64,000 nt of DNA from Edaphochlamys debaryana (lineage: Eukaryota; Chlorophyta; Chlorophyceae; Chlamydomonadales), in assembly GCA_016858145.1 (NCBI GenBank), contig JAEHOE010000198.1:106717-170716 (forward strand), in the 5' to 3' direction. Position 1 is the stretch's first letter; each line of letters starts with the position of its first letter. Below are positions 33,501 to 43,600 of this stretch, piece after piece. Below the pieces are notes generated by a model. It ran no database searches. It saw only the letters and a program-made list of their open reading frames with translations, and was not told the DNA's origin. Both the position numbers and the translations under genes were made by a program.

Positions 33501-36066
33501 CCCGGTTCCTCTGGGAGCTGGCGGCAGCTGACGTGTCGGCGGCACCAGCGGCCTGCTCCTTCGAGGCTGAGCCCCACCCAGCGGTGGCCGTCTCAGCGGA
33601 ACCGCTCATATCCTGCCATGCCCGCTGGTCGCCAACGGAGGCGGAGGCGTGCAGGGGGTACGCGCTGCTGGGGTGCGGGAGGGCGCGTGGCGGGTCCGTG
33701 TGGCGGTGGCCAGGGGGAGCCAGGGAAGGCTCCAGAGCGGGCTGTAGGGCTGCTGGCCCCGGCCCCAGCGCCCCCCCGTGCTGCGCCGCTGCGTGGTCAA
33801 GAACCACCTGCGGCGGGCAGGGAGCAGGCGAGGAAAGGCGTCAGGTGAAAGGTGTGTGGCACTGGAAGCGCGCCTCCTGCCTTGAAAGCCTGGCCCATTG
33901 ATCACCGTATCAAGCAAGCCGTATAGGGCCCCTCATGGCCACCTCATGCCTTCGAAGCCCTTGCCCCCCTCCTGCTTGGCATCACAGCCAGCAGCTGAGC
34001 CGTCGGGGCCCACCCCAGCGCCCCACCGCCCCGCCCGCACGTGCCCCCCTCGCACTCGCCTGCTGCACGGCGTCGTGGTGTTGGGCCAGCAGCTGCCCCA
34101 GGGCCTCCCGCAGCACGCCCTCGCGCCCCTCGCCGCCGCCGCCGCCGCCGTAGCCGCTGGCGCCCACGTCACCGCCCGTTTCGTACCCGTACGCCTCGTC
34201 CCATCCGGAGCCCAGGCTGGCCCCGGTCCTTGCCTCCGTAAAGGCCTCGGCCTCAGCATCGCCAGCCCAGGCACCAGGCCCTTGCTGAGAGTTGAAGCCC
34301 CCCTCCAGCCCCTGAGTAAGCCCCTGGCGGCCTGGGCCGTGGCCGGGGGCTGGTGTCGGCATGGCGCCCGCCCGAAGAGGGGAAGACTCGCCCTCTCCGC
34401 CGCCGCCCCCGCGGGACGTGCCGGGGCCCTGCCCAGGCCCGGCAAGCCCCCATGCGGCCTCCGACCACCCCGATGCGCCGACCGCCCACGCCTGCGACTG
34501 CTCCTGCTGGCCCAGGGGTCCGGCCTGGAGGCCCGGGCGCTGGTCCTGAGGCGGCGGCGGCGCCTGAGGGTGCTGGGCCGGGGCATGGCTGGCGGCCGCG
34601 GGAGGGGGCGAGGGGCTGTGCTCCGCCCCTGCTGCGAAGAGCGGCCCCATGATCTGCTGCCAGCGCCCGCTGCCGGGCGGCGAGCGCGGCCCGAGCCCGG
34701 GCACTGCCGCCGCCGCCGCCGCTTGCTGGGGGCTGCGGCTGGGCGGCGACAGGCCCACGCGGCGGGGTTGCTGCGGCTCGGGGCCCGCGGGCGGCCGCAC
34801 CGGGCTCATGGCCTGCCCCAGACCGGCCCAGAAGCTGGTCGATGGGACGGCCTGCTGCGAGCCTCCGGGCTGCCCTCCATGTGGCTGTGCGGGCGGTTGT
34901 GAGGCCAGGGACATGGAGGCCTCCGTCGGCGGCCCCCCGGCAGGCGCCCACTCGGAAGGCGCCTGGCCGTAGGGCCAGGCGGCAGACCCCCATCCAGGCG
35001 AGCCCGGGGGGCCTGGGGCCGCCTGGCCGTGCCCTGTCGCGGGCGGACTGGCGGCCCGTTGCGGGCTGACGGGCCCTCCTTGCCCCAGAGGGTGGAACAT
35101 CCCTGCGCCCATGCGCTGCGGTGGAAAATGGGCCTGGGCCTGCCCCTGGGCCTGGGGCTGGGCCTCCGTTAGGAGGCGCGAGGGGCTGAGGTGCACCAGC
35201 AGGCGGTTGCCGCCCTCCGCCACCGCCGTGTACTGCCCCTCCACCAGCACCCGCCGCGGGGGGCCGGGCGGCGAGGCGCAGCGGCTGCCGCTTGTGTGGG
35301 CTTGAGAGGGGCCATGTGGGTCGGCAGGGGCTGGCGCCGAGGAGGCTCCGGGAGCGACCGGACCAGCGACTGCCCTCAACACAGCCCTGCACGTGCGGTG
35401 AAGGGCGAGGAATGAGGGTTAGGTACACGATCTGGCACCCCGCCCAGCCTAGTGTATGCATGGAATGGCATCGTCTTGCTGGATCATCTGCTCGCCCTAC
35501 CGTGGGTCCGCCTCCCCCAGAGAGGCCCGCATAGTTGCCCCGGCGGGCAGCGGCAGGACCGTGGCGCGGAGGAAGCGGCCCACGTCCGCGGGGGCGGGGC
35601 GGTACGTGGGCCGCGTGGCGCCCAGGATGGCCTCCCAGCATGACGGCTCGTCGGCGGGGGGAGGCGTGGCGAAGCCCTGCATGGAGCCGGGCCAGGGCGA
35701 GGAGTGGATGGGGCGTCGGAGAGGGGTCCTGGGTGGGTGGGGCCTGGTTCACAGCACGAGGACAAACACGAGGGCTTACCCAGGCCGACGAGCTGCGGTG
35801 CCAGCTGAAGCGCGCGATGATGCGCTCATCCAAGTTCCCTGCGGGTGCGGCTGTTGTCAGGTGGCGCGTAGAAAGCCGGCTGGCGCCCGGGGGGCCCGCG
35901 GTCGGCAAGTTGGCAAGACGGTCGCCTGCAAGCATTTGCGACGACACACAGCCCGGTCTGGCCATCACAACTGTCCACCTGTGAGCGCGCGAACGCTGCG
36001 AGCATCCGCCGCGGCTATAAGCTCCTGACCAAGCTGGGCTTCGCCAAGAATCGACAGCGACGCCAT
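30580..36066 (-). CDS. Large Pro/Ala/Gly/Gln-rich low-complexity protein, unknown family
   Basis: Eight exons, 1440 aa, in frame throughout: 36066-35979, 35838-35780, 35676-35501, 35386-34060, 33807-32335, 32111-32049, 31867-31122, 30970-30580. It starts MASLSILGEAQLGQELIAAA. Ordered-looking segments are few: FSWHRSSSAWGFATPPPADE, SCWEAILGATRPTYRP and RRVLVEGQYTAVAEGGNRLL near the N-terminus; two short helices ending in QLLAQHHDAVQQVVLDHAAA and LRALLAQHQSRWRAKKAKLK; a Trp-rich exon (AWQYTAWAYANEWQKARAEL); and a C-terminal WWCYPDGWLGVHPGPP. The rest is disordered. Intron 33808-34059 begins with GC. The 31867 acceptor is supported by phase rather than by a strong pyrimidine tract. No enzyme motif is visible; a scaffold or condensate-forming role is speculation. 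Confidence 0.75.
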
Positions 36067-36247
36067 CGCGCTTTCAGCGACCCGGCTCCGTCTGCAGAAT
36101 TCTAGTCTATTGCAGTGCAGTTGTGGGCTCTTGCCGTGTCGCGAGCTGCTAGCTCCATTGCCGGTCGCGGTCAACAATGCCGACGACCTTGTCCAAACGT
36201 GGTTGATGCATTCTCGCGGGTATGACTTGTTTCTGTGCGCATAAGCA
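36067..36247. promoter_or_regulatory. Short divergent promoter region
   Basis: 181 bp between the minus-strand ATG at 36066 and the proposed plus-strand ATG at 36248; lower GC than either gene. Confidence 0.4.
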
Positions 36248-37075
36248 ATGGCGGTGCAACTCCGTCTCAGGCCTCTGTCGTCAGCTGTCCGCCATTGTGT
36301 ATGGCACGCAGCGTTGCGGTGGAGAGTCGGAGCCCCGCCTGCCCCGCACTCCTCCCCCTCGGCACCCCTGCGCCTGCTTCCCCTCTTCGCATGTTTGCCT
36401 TGAACAGGAGTCGTCAGCTGTCCGCCATTGTGTACGGCACGCGGCGTCACTCCCTCCCAACCTCCCGCACGGGCCCCCTAGCCCCCACAACACTGCTCCT
36501 CCTTCCCCTCTTCATACACGTGCAAGCAGGTCAGTGCGTACTCACCAGTGCACCGTATCACGCCGAACCCCCAGACGCTTTCCACGTCTCCCGATGCTTC
36601 AAGAGCGACTTCAGCAACTCCTGTGCGCAGGTGGCCCCGCCTCGCTCTGTCCTCCGCTCCTCGCCTTTTTGGGGCTGAGCCCCCGGCGCGTAGCGCCTGG
36701 CGCGGATTAAGAGCGTGGAAAGTTATCAACCCTGCGCTGGCTGTGATCGAACAGACCAGTATCGGCCCAGTCTACACCAGGCACTCTACCTGCTCCGCTG
36801 CTAGCCTCAAACTCTACTTCTGTTAACCGTGCCACAACCTGGGTAGGTGGGGGTGGGTGGGTGGATTGGGGACGGTCCGTTGGGGCTTGGCGGGGTTGGT
36901 GTGCGGAGGGCTGCTTGGGTGGACTTGGCTGGACTGACCCGCGCCCCTTCCAACGTCCCCTCAGAGCCGCGACGTCTCCGCTGCCAACGTGATCCGCATC
37001 CTCCTCCTGCTGAAGCTGCTGGGCTTCAGCCGGCCGGCCGCGCTGGAGCGGCCGCCGGCCGTGGACCCGGGCTGA
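36248..37075 (+). CDS. Putative small protein (86 aa), possible mitochondrial presequence
   Basis: Proposed exons 36248-36296, 36530-36630, 36965-37075 give 86 aa in frame. The last exon has strong coding bias (GTG/CTG/GCC/AAG codons) and reads SRDVSAANVIRILLLLKLLG then FSRPAALERPPAVDPG and stop, so a plus-strand gene ending at 37075 is likely. The N-terminus MAVQLRLRPLSSAVRHC resembles a mitochondrial presequence. Exons 1 and 2 are weaker: their donor and acceptor choices rest on phase. An alternative second-last exon ending at 36841 in the sequence ACCTGG-GTAGGT is also possible. I do not recognise the protein; the C-terminal helix IRILLLLKLLGF may be membrane-associated. Confidence 0.42.
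36277..36447. repeat. Duplicated exon-intron junction, 38 bp, in the 86-aa gene
   Basis: Bases 36277-36314, spanning the end of proposed exon 1, recur at 36410-36447 with two mismatches (offset 133). The copy sits just after a CAG acceptor, so it could be spliced in as a short extra exon that repeats the residues SSAVRHC. Confidence 0.8.
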
Positions 37076-37321
37076 GCGCCAGAAGAGCAGCGGCGGCGGA
37101 GGGGAGAGATGTAGCGGGTGGCGTGTGGGCAGTAGCGGATGGGAGACGGACATCTTCTCTTTCTATCTTCTGGAGGGTGCATGTGTGCGCCCAACCCAAC
37201 CGGCGAAGTCCGGCATTGCGGGGTTGCGAAGGCCCCTAACTTATGGCGGCGTGGGTTCAGTCCGTGCGCTGTGGGGCGTAGTGCTTGATTGCGCGGCCCC
37301 AGTGCTGCCCGGCCTCGCGGG

Positions 37322-37372
37322 GTTTGGGGCTCGGCCCTTTTCCCTGTCCTGAGGAGGACAGACACCCTTGTT
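37322..37372. repeat. Dispersed GGGGCTC-GCCCTTTTCC element, copy 1
   Basis: GGGGCTCGGCCCTTTTCC, then a hairpin (TGTCCT/AGGACA), then ACACCCTTGTT. The same order of blocks occurs at 56252-56294 with a different hairpin sequence. Confidence 0.5.
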
Positions 37373-37734
37373 TTTTCGCTGTCTCTTCGTCCGTGCCCTG
37401 CCACCGACACGACCCAGGCCTCCTTCTCATGTTGGCCTTGTTCAGGACACCTCTGTGCCGCCGCTCTTGCAGGGCAAAGGGGGTCCCAGGCCCAGGGGCG
37501 CGTTCGTGGGGGGCCATTTCTCAAGCCCTCGTGCAGTCAAGCAGACCCGTACTTTCTCCCCTTCTTCTCCGCAACAGCCCGCAGAACGGCCACCGCCCAT
37601 GGCCCGCCCCCCGGACACTCTTGTGCCGCCTTGCAGCAGACTTCATGCGCATTGATCTCATCCTCCTCGGCTCCGGGCTCCCCCCGCCCTGCATCCTCGG
37701 TAAGAGGAGGGAGGATGCTCATCCTCCTCCATCC

Positions 37735-37810
37735 TCCTCGCTTTCGCTGCTCCCCGTGCTCCCCTCCTCGCTTTCGCTGCTCCCCCTGCTCCCCTCCTCG
37801 CTTTCGCTGT
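37735..37810. repeat. 30-bp tandem repeat, 2.3 copies
   Basis: CTTTCGCTGCTCCCC-type units at 37741-37770 and 37771-37800, with a partial third; they form the pyrimidine tract of a probable 5'UTR intron. Confidence 0.8.
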
Positions 37811-37988
37811 TGCGCAGTCCCAGCTAATCAGGGTTTCCCATCATCCCCCTCGTGACAGAGCCAGCAGCACCTGTCTGTGCACCTGTACGGCACTGTGGCC
37901 CTGAGGCAAAGTCGTGCTCGCGTTGCAGGTCAGGTAGACCGCAGGCCCAGTCGCAGAGCCATCACTGACCCTCTAGCTCTCGCGTACA

Positions 37989-38141
37989 ATGCCCGTCTTC
38001 AGCAGCTATTACAACACTGGCCTGCTCTGCGGCATCGCGGCCGCTAGCGGTATCTCCATTTGGTGGTATAACCGCGAGAGCATCTACCTGCGCGTGAAGG
38101 CAGACCTGGAGAAGGAGAAGGGCGGTGCGGCCAAGCACTAG
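37989..38141 (+). CDS. 50-aa single-pass membrane protein, upstream cistron
   Basis: One exon, 50 aa, ATG at 37989 and TAG at 38139. The sequence has a hydrophobic centre (TGLLCGIAAASGISIWWYN) flanked by a short polar N-terminus (MPVFSSYYN) and a charged tail (LRVKADLEKEKGGAAKH). Codon use is typical of the window, which argues for a real protein. The size and layout are like accessory subunits of mitochondrial respiratory complexes, but I cannot match it to one. The stop is only 13 nt before the ATG of the alkyltransferase gene, with no room for a terminator and promoter between them. Confidence 0.65.
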   Translation: MPVFSSYYNTGLLCGIAAASGISIWWYNRESIYLRVKADLEKEKGGAAKH

Positions 38142-38154
38142 GCAGCTTGGCCAC

Positions 38155-39188
38155 ATGGCCAAGCGGAAGCGGGGCGAGGACGCGGCGGGCTGTGAGAAGC
38201 CCAGCCGTCCACCCACGGCCTTTGAGGAGCGCATGTACCAGGTGCGCAGGCTGCACAGCCGGGGGAAATCAACGCGCACAGCATCACGCGTTCCGCTCGA
38301 ACCCCACACACGCCCTGCCATCGCTGCAGCTCTGCAAATGCATTCCAGCGGGGAAGGTGAGCACCTACGGCGCGATGGCCAAGGTGCTCAAGTCCTCGCC
38401 GCGCTCAGTGGGGCAGGTGCGCAGTTTCTGCTTTGCTGGGGGCCGTGTCGCGCGTGCCTGGGATGCACAGGGAACCGAGGATGCCTCCATGCGGGCTGCA
38501 TGCGGCTCGGGTCGCGGGGGTTACCAGCTCTCGACGGGCGATGGCTCAGCCTGCGTGCCATCGGCACCCGCGTGCAGGCGCTCCGGCGCAACCCGTTCGC
38601 CCCCGTGGTGCCCTGCCACCGCGTGGTCGCGGCTGATCTCAACATCGGCGGCTTCTCGGGCGGCTGGGTGGGTGCCGGGGCGCCAGGGGGCCGGCGGGAG
38701 CGGGGCGGGAGTTCGCTCAGCACCCAGCACACGCTACCACCACACAGGGAGCCATGGTCACTCGCCTCGGCATCCCAGCGACTCCACTGCCGCTGCTCCT
38801 CAGCCGGCCTTAGCGCGACAGCTGCACACTCCCACAGCCCGGCCCAACCCTCCCTCCGCCCGGCCCAGCCGTGGCTCCCTCCGCCGCGTCCACCCCCCCC
38901 CTCTCCCGCACACCCCGCCCTCCACACACCCTCCTCCCTAACCCCCCTCTTTCCCCCTCCCTCTTTCCCCCTCCCTCTTCCCCCCGCCCTCATCCCCCCC
39001 TCCCCCCCTAACCCCTCCCCCAGGGCATCGACAACCCCAAGGTGCAGCGCAAGCGGGCCATGCTGCAGGCCGAGGGCGTGCCCTTCGACGGCTGCGCGGT
39101 GGCCAGCCCCGCCTGCGTGTTGGGGGAGGAGGAGCTGCGGGCGCTGCTGGCGGGGGCCGTCAAGGCGGGGCCGGGGGCGGCGGCGTGA
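38155..39188 (+). CDS. MGMT: O6-alkylguanine-DNA alkyltransferase (MGMT/Ogt-type)
   Basis: Four exons, 142 aa: 38155-38241, 38330-38416, 38578-38667, 39024-39188. Core motifs are complete: LCKCIPAGKVSTYGAMAKVL (helix-turn-helix start), SSPRSVGQALRRNP (with the nucleotide-flipping Arg), PVVPCHRVVAADLNIGGFSG (active-site Cys in PCHRV) and KRAMLQAEGVPFDG. Enzymes of this family transfer the alkyl group from O6-methylguanine to the Cys in a suicide reaction that repairs DNA. The Cys is present, so it is not an alkyltransferase-like (ATL) protein, which carries Trp or Ala there. Only the C-terminal catalytic domain is present, without the usual N-terminal domain. The N-terminus MAKRKRGEDAAG looks like a nuclear localisation signal. 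It may share an mRNA with the 50-aa cistron. Confidence 0.9.
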
Positions 39189-40685
39189 GGGCGCGGTGTT
39201 GGCTGACCGCTGCTCGCACCGCCGTCACGCTGAGCCCCTCGGCCGCCGAACTGCTGCCTAGCCTGGAGAGCAGGGCGGTTGAGGTGGAGGGGGGGCCGGA
39301 CTGGCTGCGGCTGAGGCGCGGCCTGAGCCGCCAGGGGGGTCGAGTCGCAGGCCGGGCGCCCTCGAGCGGCCGGTGACTCTGCGAAGCGATTGCGGTTCTG
39401 GGCTGGACGGTTTGCTCCGCCGCAGGGATCGCAGCCAGCGCGTGCCCCGCAGGTGTACAGGTCGCAGAGGGGGCCGGCGTGGAGCGGGGTGGGCTGTGGC
39501 GGGGCGGCGGGGCGTCGTGTGGTGGAGAAGGCGTGGAAGGCCGCTGCTTGGGGCGGCCGTGGCGGGTGCCCGTCCGGGCGCAGAGCTTATCGTCAGAAAT
39601 GGGTTGTTGTCGAGAGTTGTGAGGCGGTGCAGGGCTGTAGGGGTGTCGTGACGTGAGGGAGAGGGCGCCAGCGCGCGGCCTTGAGCCCAGGTGCTCCCCT
39701 TCCACAGAGGTTTTGGGTTGGCAGCAGCGCACGGCAGGCGCTTGCGGCGTGTAACGGCAAGCGTGGCTCTTATCTCCCGATCCCTGCCCGATCTCTGTCT
39801 CCTCGTGCTCGCGACAGCCGTGCCGCAGTCAGGCGCGCCGCCAGCCCCTCGCTCCCGTGCCGCCACCCGGTGGACCACCGCCAGCCCCTCGGTCGCTCCC
39901 CGCAATCCCTGGCACAACCAAGCGCTTCGCTTCGTTAATGTTCTTCTATCCCCGCAATCCCTGGCACCCCGGCACTCCTCGCACCCTTTAGACACCCCGG
40001 ATGGAGGGGGCCCAGTCGGTCTGGGCCGCAAGCAGGGAAGCGTGTGCTTGCTTACATGGTGAGAACAGGAGGGCAAAGGCCGTCCAGCAAGCGTCCACGG
40101 TCTGAGAGCACGCATGGGGGAGAAGGATCTCGCCCCGTCCGGGATGGAATCACCACACGCACAACTACTACAATTCCAAGCAAATGTGTCTGGATGACGC
40201 GGAGCGAATGCACAGGGGGGAGGTATCCCGCACCTGGGCACGGGTAGGTGAGTTGGGTGGGCATATCCCCCGACTGGATGGAGGGGCAGTAGTCGATGAC
40301 GGCACACGTGAATACACAGGATCTATTAACAATTATGGATCAGCAATACGCACTTGCACGCACGCACACTCCTTGTGGTGCGCCAAATCACCCCTGCCTG
40401 AGCAACATATGTACGTATCCTTTTCAGGCCACATCAGCCGGTCAACCCGCCAGCAGAATTAAGTAACTTAAGCAGATGAGGAGTACGTATTTCAGAGCCT
40501 TTGCTCTTAGGTCCGCAGCGCTACGCTGCAGCTAGCTGCACCCACACGCGGGCGTTCGTCAGTCATCACCCGGACCCGTCCGAACGCCCCGCCAGCAGCG
40601 AGTTCCCTAACTTGATTGATCATGGGTAACGGTAGCTATAATGTAGTCCAAAGGCATGGACGGATGTGCGCGGCCGAATGATTGC
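39189..40685. other. Convergent 3' flanks, 1.5 kb, no gene seen
   Basis: Between the alkyltransferase stop (+) and the lectin-like stop (-). TGTAA at 39750-39754 and TTACA at 40051-40055 are candidate poly(A) signals for the two genes. The section 40300-40650 is the most A/T-rich part of the neighbourhood. No supported exon. Confidence 0.5.
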
Positions 40686-43600
40686 TCAGAAGGCGTACAC
40701 CTCGAGCTCCGCACTGTGAAGGGGTGGAGGCGGAGGGGGCGCTGGGTTCGGATGGACAGGGGAGGGAAGGGCCGGGCGAGGGCAGCAGACATACAGGGAC
40801 GGGGACGCAGGGGGCCGCTGGAGGCTAGAGCACATACGCGGTGGGCGGTCCAGTGCTCCTCGCGTGGGGCCCCACGTGTCCCTACGCCTTACACGTCCGA
40901 CCCCCGCTAGCTTGCCCCCATGCTCGCTCACAAGGTAAGTGTGTTGTTCTCAGCGATGGGGGCGGAGCCAAAGTTCTGGAGCGACAGGTACCTATGGGGC
41001 GGTAGGGGGGCCACAAGGGTTGCGCGGAGGGGGCCAGCGCAGGAGGGGGGTCAGGAGGAAGGGACGAGGAAGGAGGGCGGAAGTGTTGGCGCGGACAGGG
41101 GGGAAAGGAGGCAAGCAAGAGCACGGGGGGTGGGTGCATGGGGGGGGGGCGGGCCAAGAAGACGGCGGGGGGCAGGGGTGACGCTGTGCGACGAGCGAGC
41201 GGCTGGGTTCGCACCTGGCGCGCACGGGGGGGTCCAGAGCAATGGTCTGCGCCGCGCCCAGCGCAGGGCCGGGGCCGTATTGCTGCGGGGCGGGAGGAGA
41301 TACGCGCGGTACACAGGCAGGAGCAAGGCAGGGGGGATCAGCAAGGCGCCAGAGCCCACCCGGCCACCCCCATCCCGTCTGCCGGTCGTCCGGCCTAGCG
41401 GATCCCTGCCGGCGAGCCAGCCCTGCCCCGGTTCCTCGTGTGCCGCCCGCGCACCGTCCACACGGCGGGGTTGCCTCCGATGGCGGCGGTGGAGGTGATG
41501 TTGGCGTTGCCGGCGCGGAGCACGGCGTTTTGGAGCCGGGTGCTGCGGGCGAGCACAGGACGGAGGGGTGATGGGAGCAAGGACCGACGACGGAGGCCGC
41601 AGGAATCCCATGTGCTGGGGTCAAGGCTTCCCTCCGCAACCGGGCCCCCCACGGCCCCGTCCCCGCCATCCAAGATAGAGGACGTCGACAAAACCCCGCC
41701 CCGCCCTGGCTCACGCGCAGCAGTCCTCTCGCGCCCAGATCATGATCCGTACGATAGTCTGTACGGCACCCAGATCCACGGCCAGCCAGGGGGTGGCGTC
41801 CGTGGCGGCGGAGGTGAAGCGGCTTGCCGTACGCTTGCCTGCCGGAGGGGGTGGGGGTGGGGGGACTGTAAGAGCGATGGGAATGCGCGCGCGGAGGGGG
41901 GGCCCGCCGGGCCCCGGATAGGGTGTCATCAGGTAGGGGCAACACCGACCGAGGGGGGTCCCAAATGCACCGCACGCAGATGCACCCCCGCACGCACCGT
42001 CCACTGCCATGTTGGCCCCGCAGGTGGCGGCGCAGGCGGGGGACACGGAGGAGGCCCAGGCGCGCTTGCCCCGGGCCACGTTGAGCAGGGGGGCTGCGGG
42101 GGGTGGGGTGGGTTGGATGTGGGGCAAGGAGGGGGTGGACAGGGATGAGTCAGTCGTTGGCAGTGAAGCCACCACTCTATCTGCTTGGAAGGGCTGCACC
42201 CAGCAGGCTCCGCTCCATCTATCTAGCGGGCTGTTTCTCACTTATCGGCGCGGCAGTTCCTACAGCCCAGACATGCATGCATGCACAGCTAGGGCCGCCC
42301 CTCTGCCTCCACGCACAGCACACCCCCACCGCACATCGCCCCCCCCCCACACACGCACCGCACACGCCCATGAGCGCGTTGAAGGCCCAGCCGGCGGCGC
42401 AGCTGCGGGCGGCAGTGCGGAGCGGGCAGTCAGTCGCCATGCTCGAACTCGCGCACGCCCACGCCTGACCCCACCCTGACTTCGCACCCCCGTTCGGCCT
42501 TCGCCCCGCCCACCCCCACCCGCAACTTGAAGCAGCTGCATCTGTAGCAGCGTGTAGCTGCACGGCTCCCCCCCCCCCCGGCTGGTCGAGGCTGGCGCCC
42601 GGCATGCACGCCCCAGATCTGGATCAGCCCATCCCCCGGATCAGATCTGGCTCACCGGAAGCCGTACGCCTGGATCTCGGCCAGGTTTAAGAGGTAGGGA
42701 TAGTCGGGGCCAAAGAGGTTGTAGTTGTTATTCTGGATCGACAGGTACCTGGGGGGACACCGGTGGAGGGGGGGTCAGGGGGACGTCATTCGGCGCGCTG
42801 TACGGCATGATGCTGCCGTGTGTACGGCAAGACACGCCCGGGCGATGTCCAGCTGTCCGCCCACCTGCCGGCCACGGGCGGCTTCAAGTCAATGACCTGG
42901 GCCGTGCCCTGGGCCAGGGGGTCTTCCTGCGGGGGGGGGGGGAGGCGGGGGGGGGGGTTAGTTAGTGACTTCAGTCGCCTCTATCTCGCAAGTCGATGTC
43001 GACCCACCCGCCTACTACGTGCCCTCCCATGCCCCGCAGTCTCTGTCTGCGCCTCCACGACCGCCCCTGCGCCCGGGGCACGCCCCCTTGCCCCCCGCGG
43101 CCACGGGCACGCGCGACTGTAACAAGCTCCAGCCCCCCCCACCCCCACCTGCATCCACACGGACCTGCACCCCAACACCCCCCCCTAAACCCCCCGCCCC
43201 GACCTGCATCCGCACGGACCTGCGGCTTCCCCACCCCCCACGCCGCCCCCGTCCCGCCCCCACCTGCATCCACACAGGCATGTTGTCGTCCACGGTCGTG
43301 TTGGAGGGGACCACACCGCCCAGGCGCACCACGGCGTCCTGGAGGCGGTTGGCGCAGCAGTCTGGGGTGGGGGGGGGGGGGGGGTTGAAGGGGTTTGGGG
43401 GGGAGGGGAGGGGTGGTGGTGGTTCAGGCGAAGGGGCAAGGACAGGGGCCCTGAGGCAGCAGGGGATGAGGCAGGGCAGGCGGACTGCAAGGACCCTATG
43501 GAGTTCCAACCCCGCGCTGTGACTCCCGCGTGCGCCCCGCGCCCTTTCCCACCCCCTTTCACCCTCCCCCCCGCACGCACCCGCCCGCTGCCACAGCACT

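Larger units (their letters stand above)
37076..37988. other. Intergenic / 5'UTR with possible intron
   Basis: Holds the 3' flank of the 86-aa gene and the leader of the 50-aa gene. A GTAAGA donor at 37700 and a TTGCGCAG acceptor near 37817 suggest a 5'UTR intron containing the 30-bp tandem repeat. No supported ORF otherwise. Confidence 0.4.

Noticed and set aside
36707..36841. Minus-strand ORF starting after a CCCACCTACCCAG acceptor (VVARLTEVEFEASSGAGR...)
   Set aside because: The acceptor looks good, but the codons lack the window's bias, no partner exon was found, and it overlaps the better supported plus-strand gene. It stays a possible antisense or alternative exon.
40928..40931. TGA at 40930-40928 as the end of the lectin-like gene
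   Set aside because: It coincides with a GTGAGC donor. Splicing to 40713 restores the final strand AELEVYAF, which matches the ends of the other two modules.
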